NCBI RefSeq assembly: GCF_029211185.1
Contig: NZ_JARGDO010000028.1
Span: 1 to 45,041 of the forward strand
Reading direction: 5' to 3'
Source of the DNA: Tessaracoccus caeni
Lineage (GTDB): Bacteria; Actinomycetota; Actinomycetes; Propionibacteriales; Propionibacteriaceae
DNA: 45,041 bases
Part shown: positions 44,957-45,041 of the stretch, one piece after another
Layout: every line of letters begins with the position of its first letter
How positions within the stretch are numbered: position 1 is the stretch's first letter
Notes under the pieces: model-generated
Database searches by the model: none
What the model was told of the DNA's origin: nothing
Seen by the model: the letters and a program-made list of their open reading frames with translations, nothing else
Position numbers and translations under genes: made by a program

Positions 44957-45041
44957 GTGATTTGCGTGATTCTCGGCGTGGTGGACGCAAGGGACGCGGC
45001 CCCAGTAGCGAGGATGTGGGTGTTCAACGTCCAAACCTCGA
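44957..45041. other. Unassigned sequence after truncated hsdS
   Basis: The last 85 bases, and the preceding 20 or so inside the hsdS tail, match nothing expected of hsdS. Abrupt loss of the gene makes an insertion-sequence end plausible, but the window is too short to see terminal repeats or a transposase. Confidence 0.3.

Overview
The window is high-GC DNA of actinobacterial type. Genes are tightly packed, start-stop overlaps of the TGATG, ATGA and GTGA kind are frequent, GTG starts are common, and the gene families are those of actinomycete integrative elements. I cannot name the genus; Micrococcales or Propionibacteriales-like is an inference. I see no rRNA, tRNA or CRISPR array.

Region 1 (1-8 kb, minus strand) is one arm of an integrative element. 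A tyrosine-type integrase is cut by the left edge. Eight genes point towards it: an ArdC-like antirestriction protein, a primase-polymerase, a DUF2637 membrane/HTH protein, two unrecognised proteins, a ParB-like protein, a membrane-anchored protein and a three-domain cell-wall hydrolase. Region 2 (7.8-11.1 kb, plus strand) is the likely control module. Four copies of a 14-bp palindrome lie between the divergent operons, followed by an XRE repressor, an ImmA/IrrE protease, a multi-pass membrane protein and an alpha/beta hydrolase. This resembles ImmR/ImmA control of ICEs.

Region 3 (11.2-25.8 kb, plus strand) is a large co-directional defence operon: small HTH protein, PLD-SNF2 helicase, DUF4391 protein, two tandem type III-like DNA methyltransferases, an AlbA/Schlafen ATP-binding protein, a type III Res helicase-nuclease, and an unrecognised protein with a C-terminal PD-(D/E)XK-like nuclease motif. 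The first methyltransferase carries a (CT)19 tract near its 3' end. As written, the tract puts its conserved C-terminus out of frame. One more CT unit, or two fewer, would restore it. This is the pattern of a phase-variable methyltransferase, here next to a constitutive-looking paralogue with a different target-recognition region.

Region 4 (25.8-36 kb) holds a C5-cytosine methyltransferase containing a second, apparently genuine gene nested in its +1 frame; a MobF relaxase-helicase whose ribosome-binding site lies in a hairpin; a small membrane protein; a DprA-like protein; a divergently transcribed TrlF-like PHP/ATPase; and a small HTH protein. No VirB4 or TraG coupling ATPase is in the window, so any mating channel lies outside it or is missing.

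Region 5 (36-41 kb) looks like ordinary chromosome: TetR regulator, MDR oxidoreductase, two small membrane proteins, a PTS EIIC-like transporter and an HD-type protein. Region 6 (41.4-45 kb) starts a type I restriction-modification locus (hsdM, hsdS). HsdS ends abruptly after its second recognition domain, and unrelated sequence follows to the right edge.
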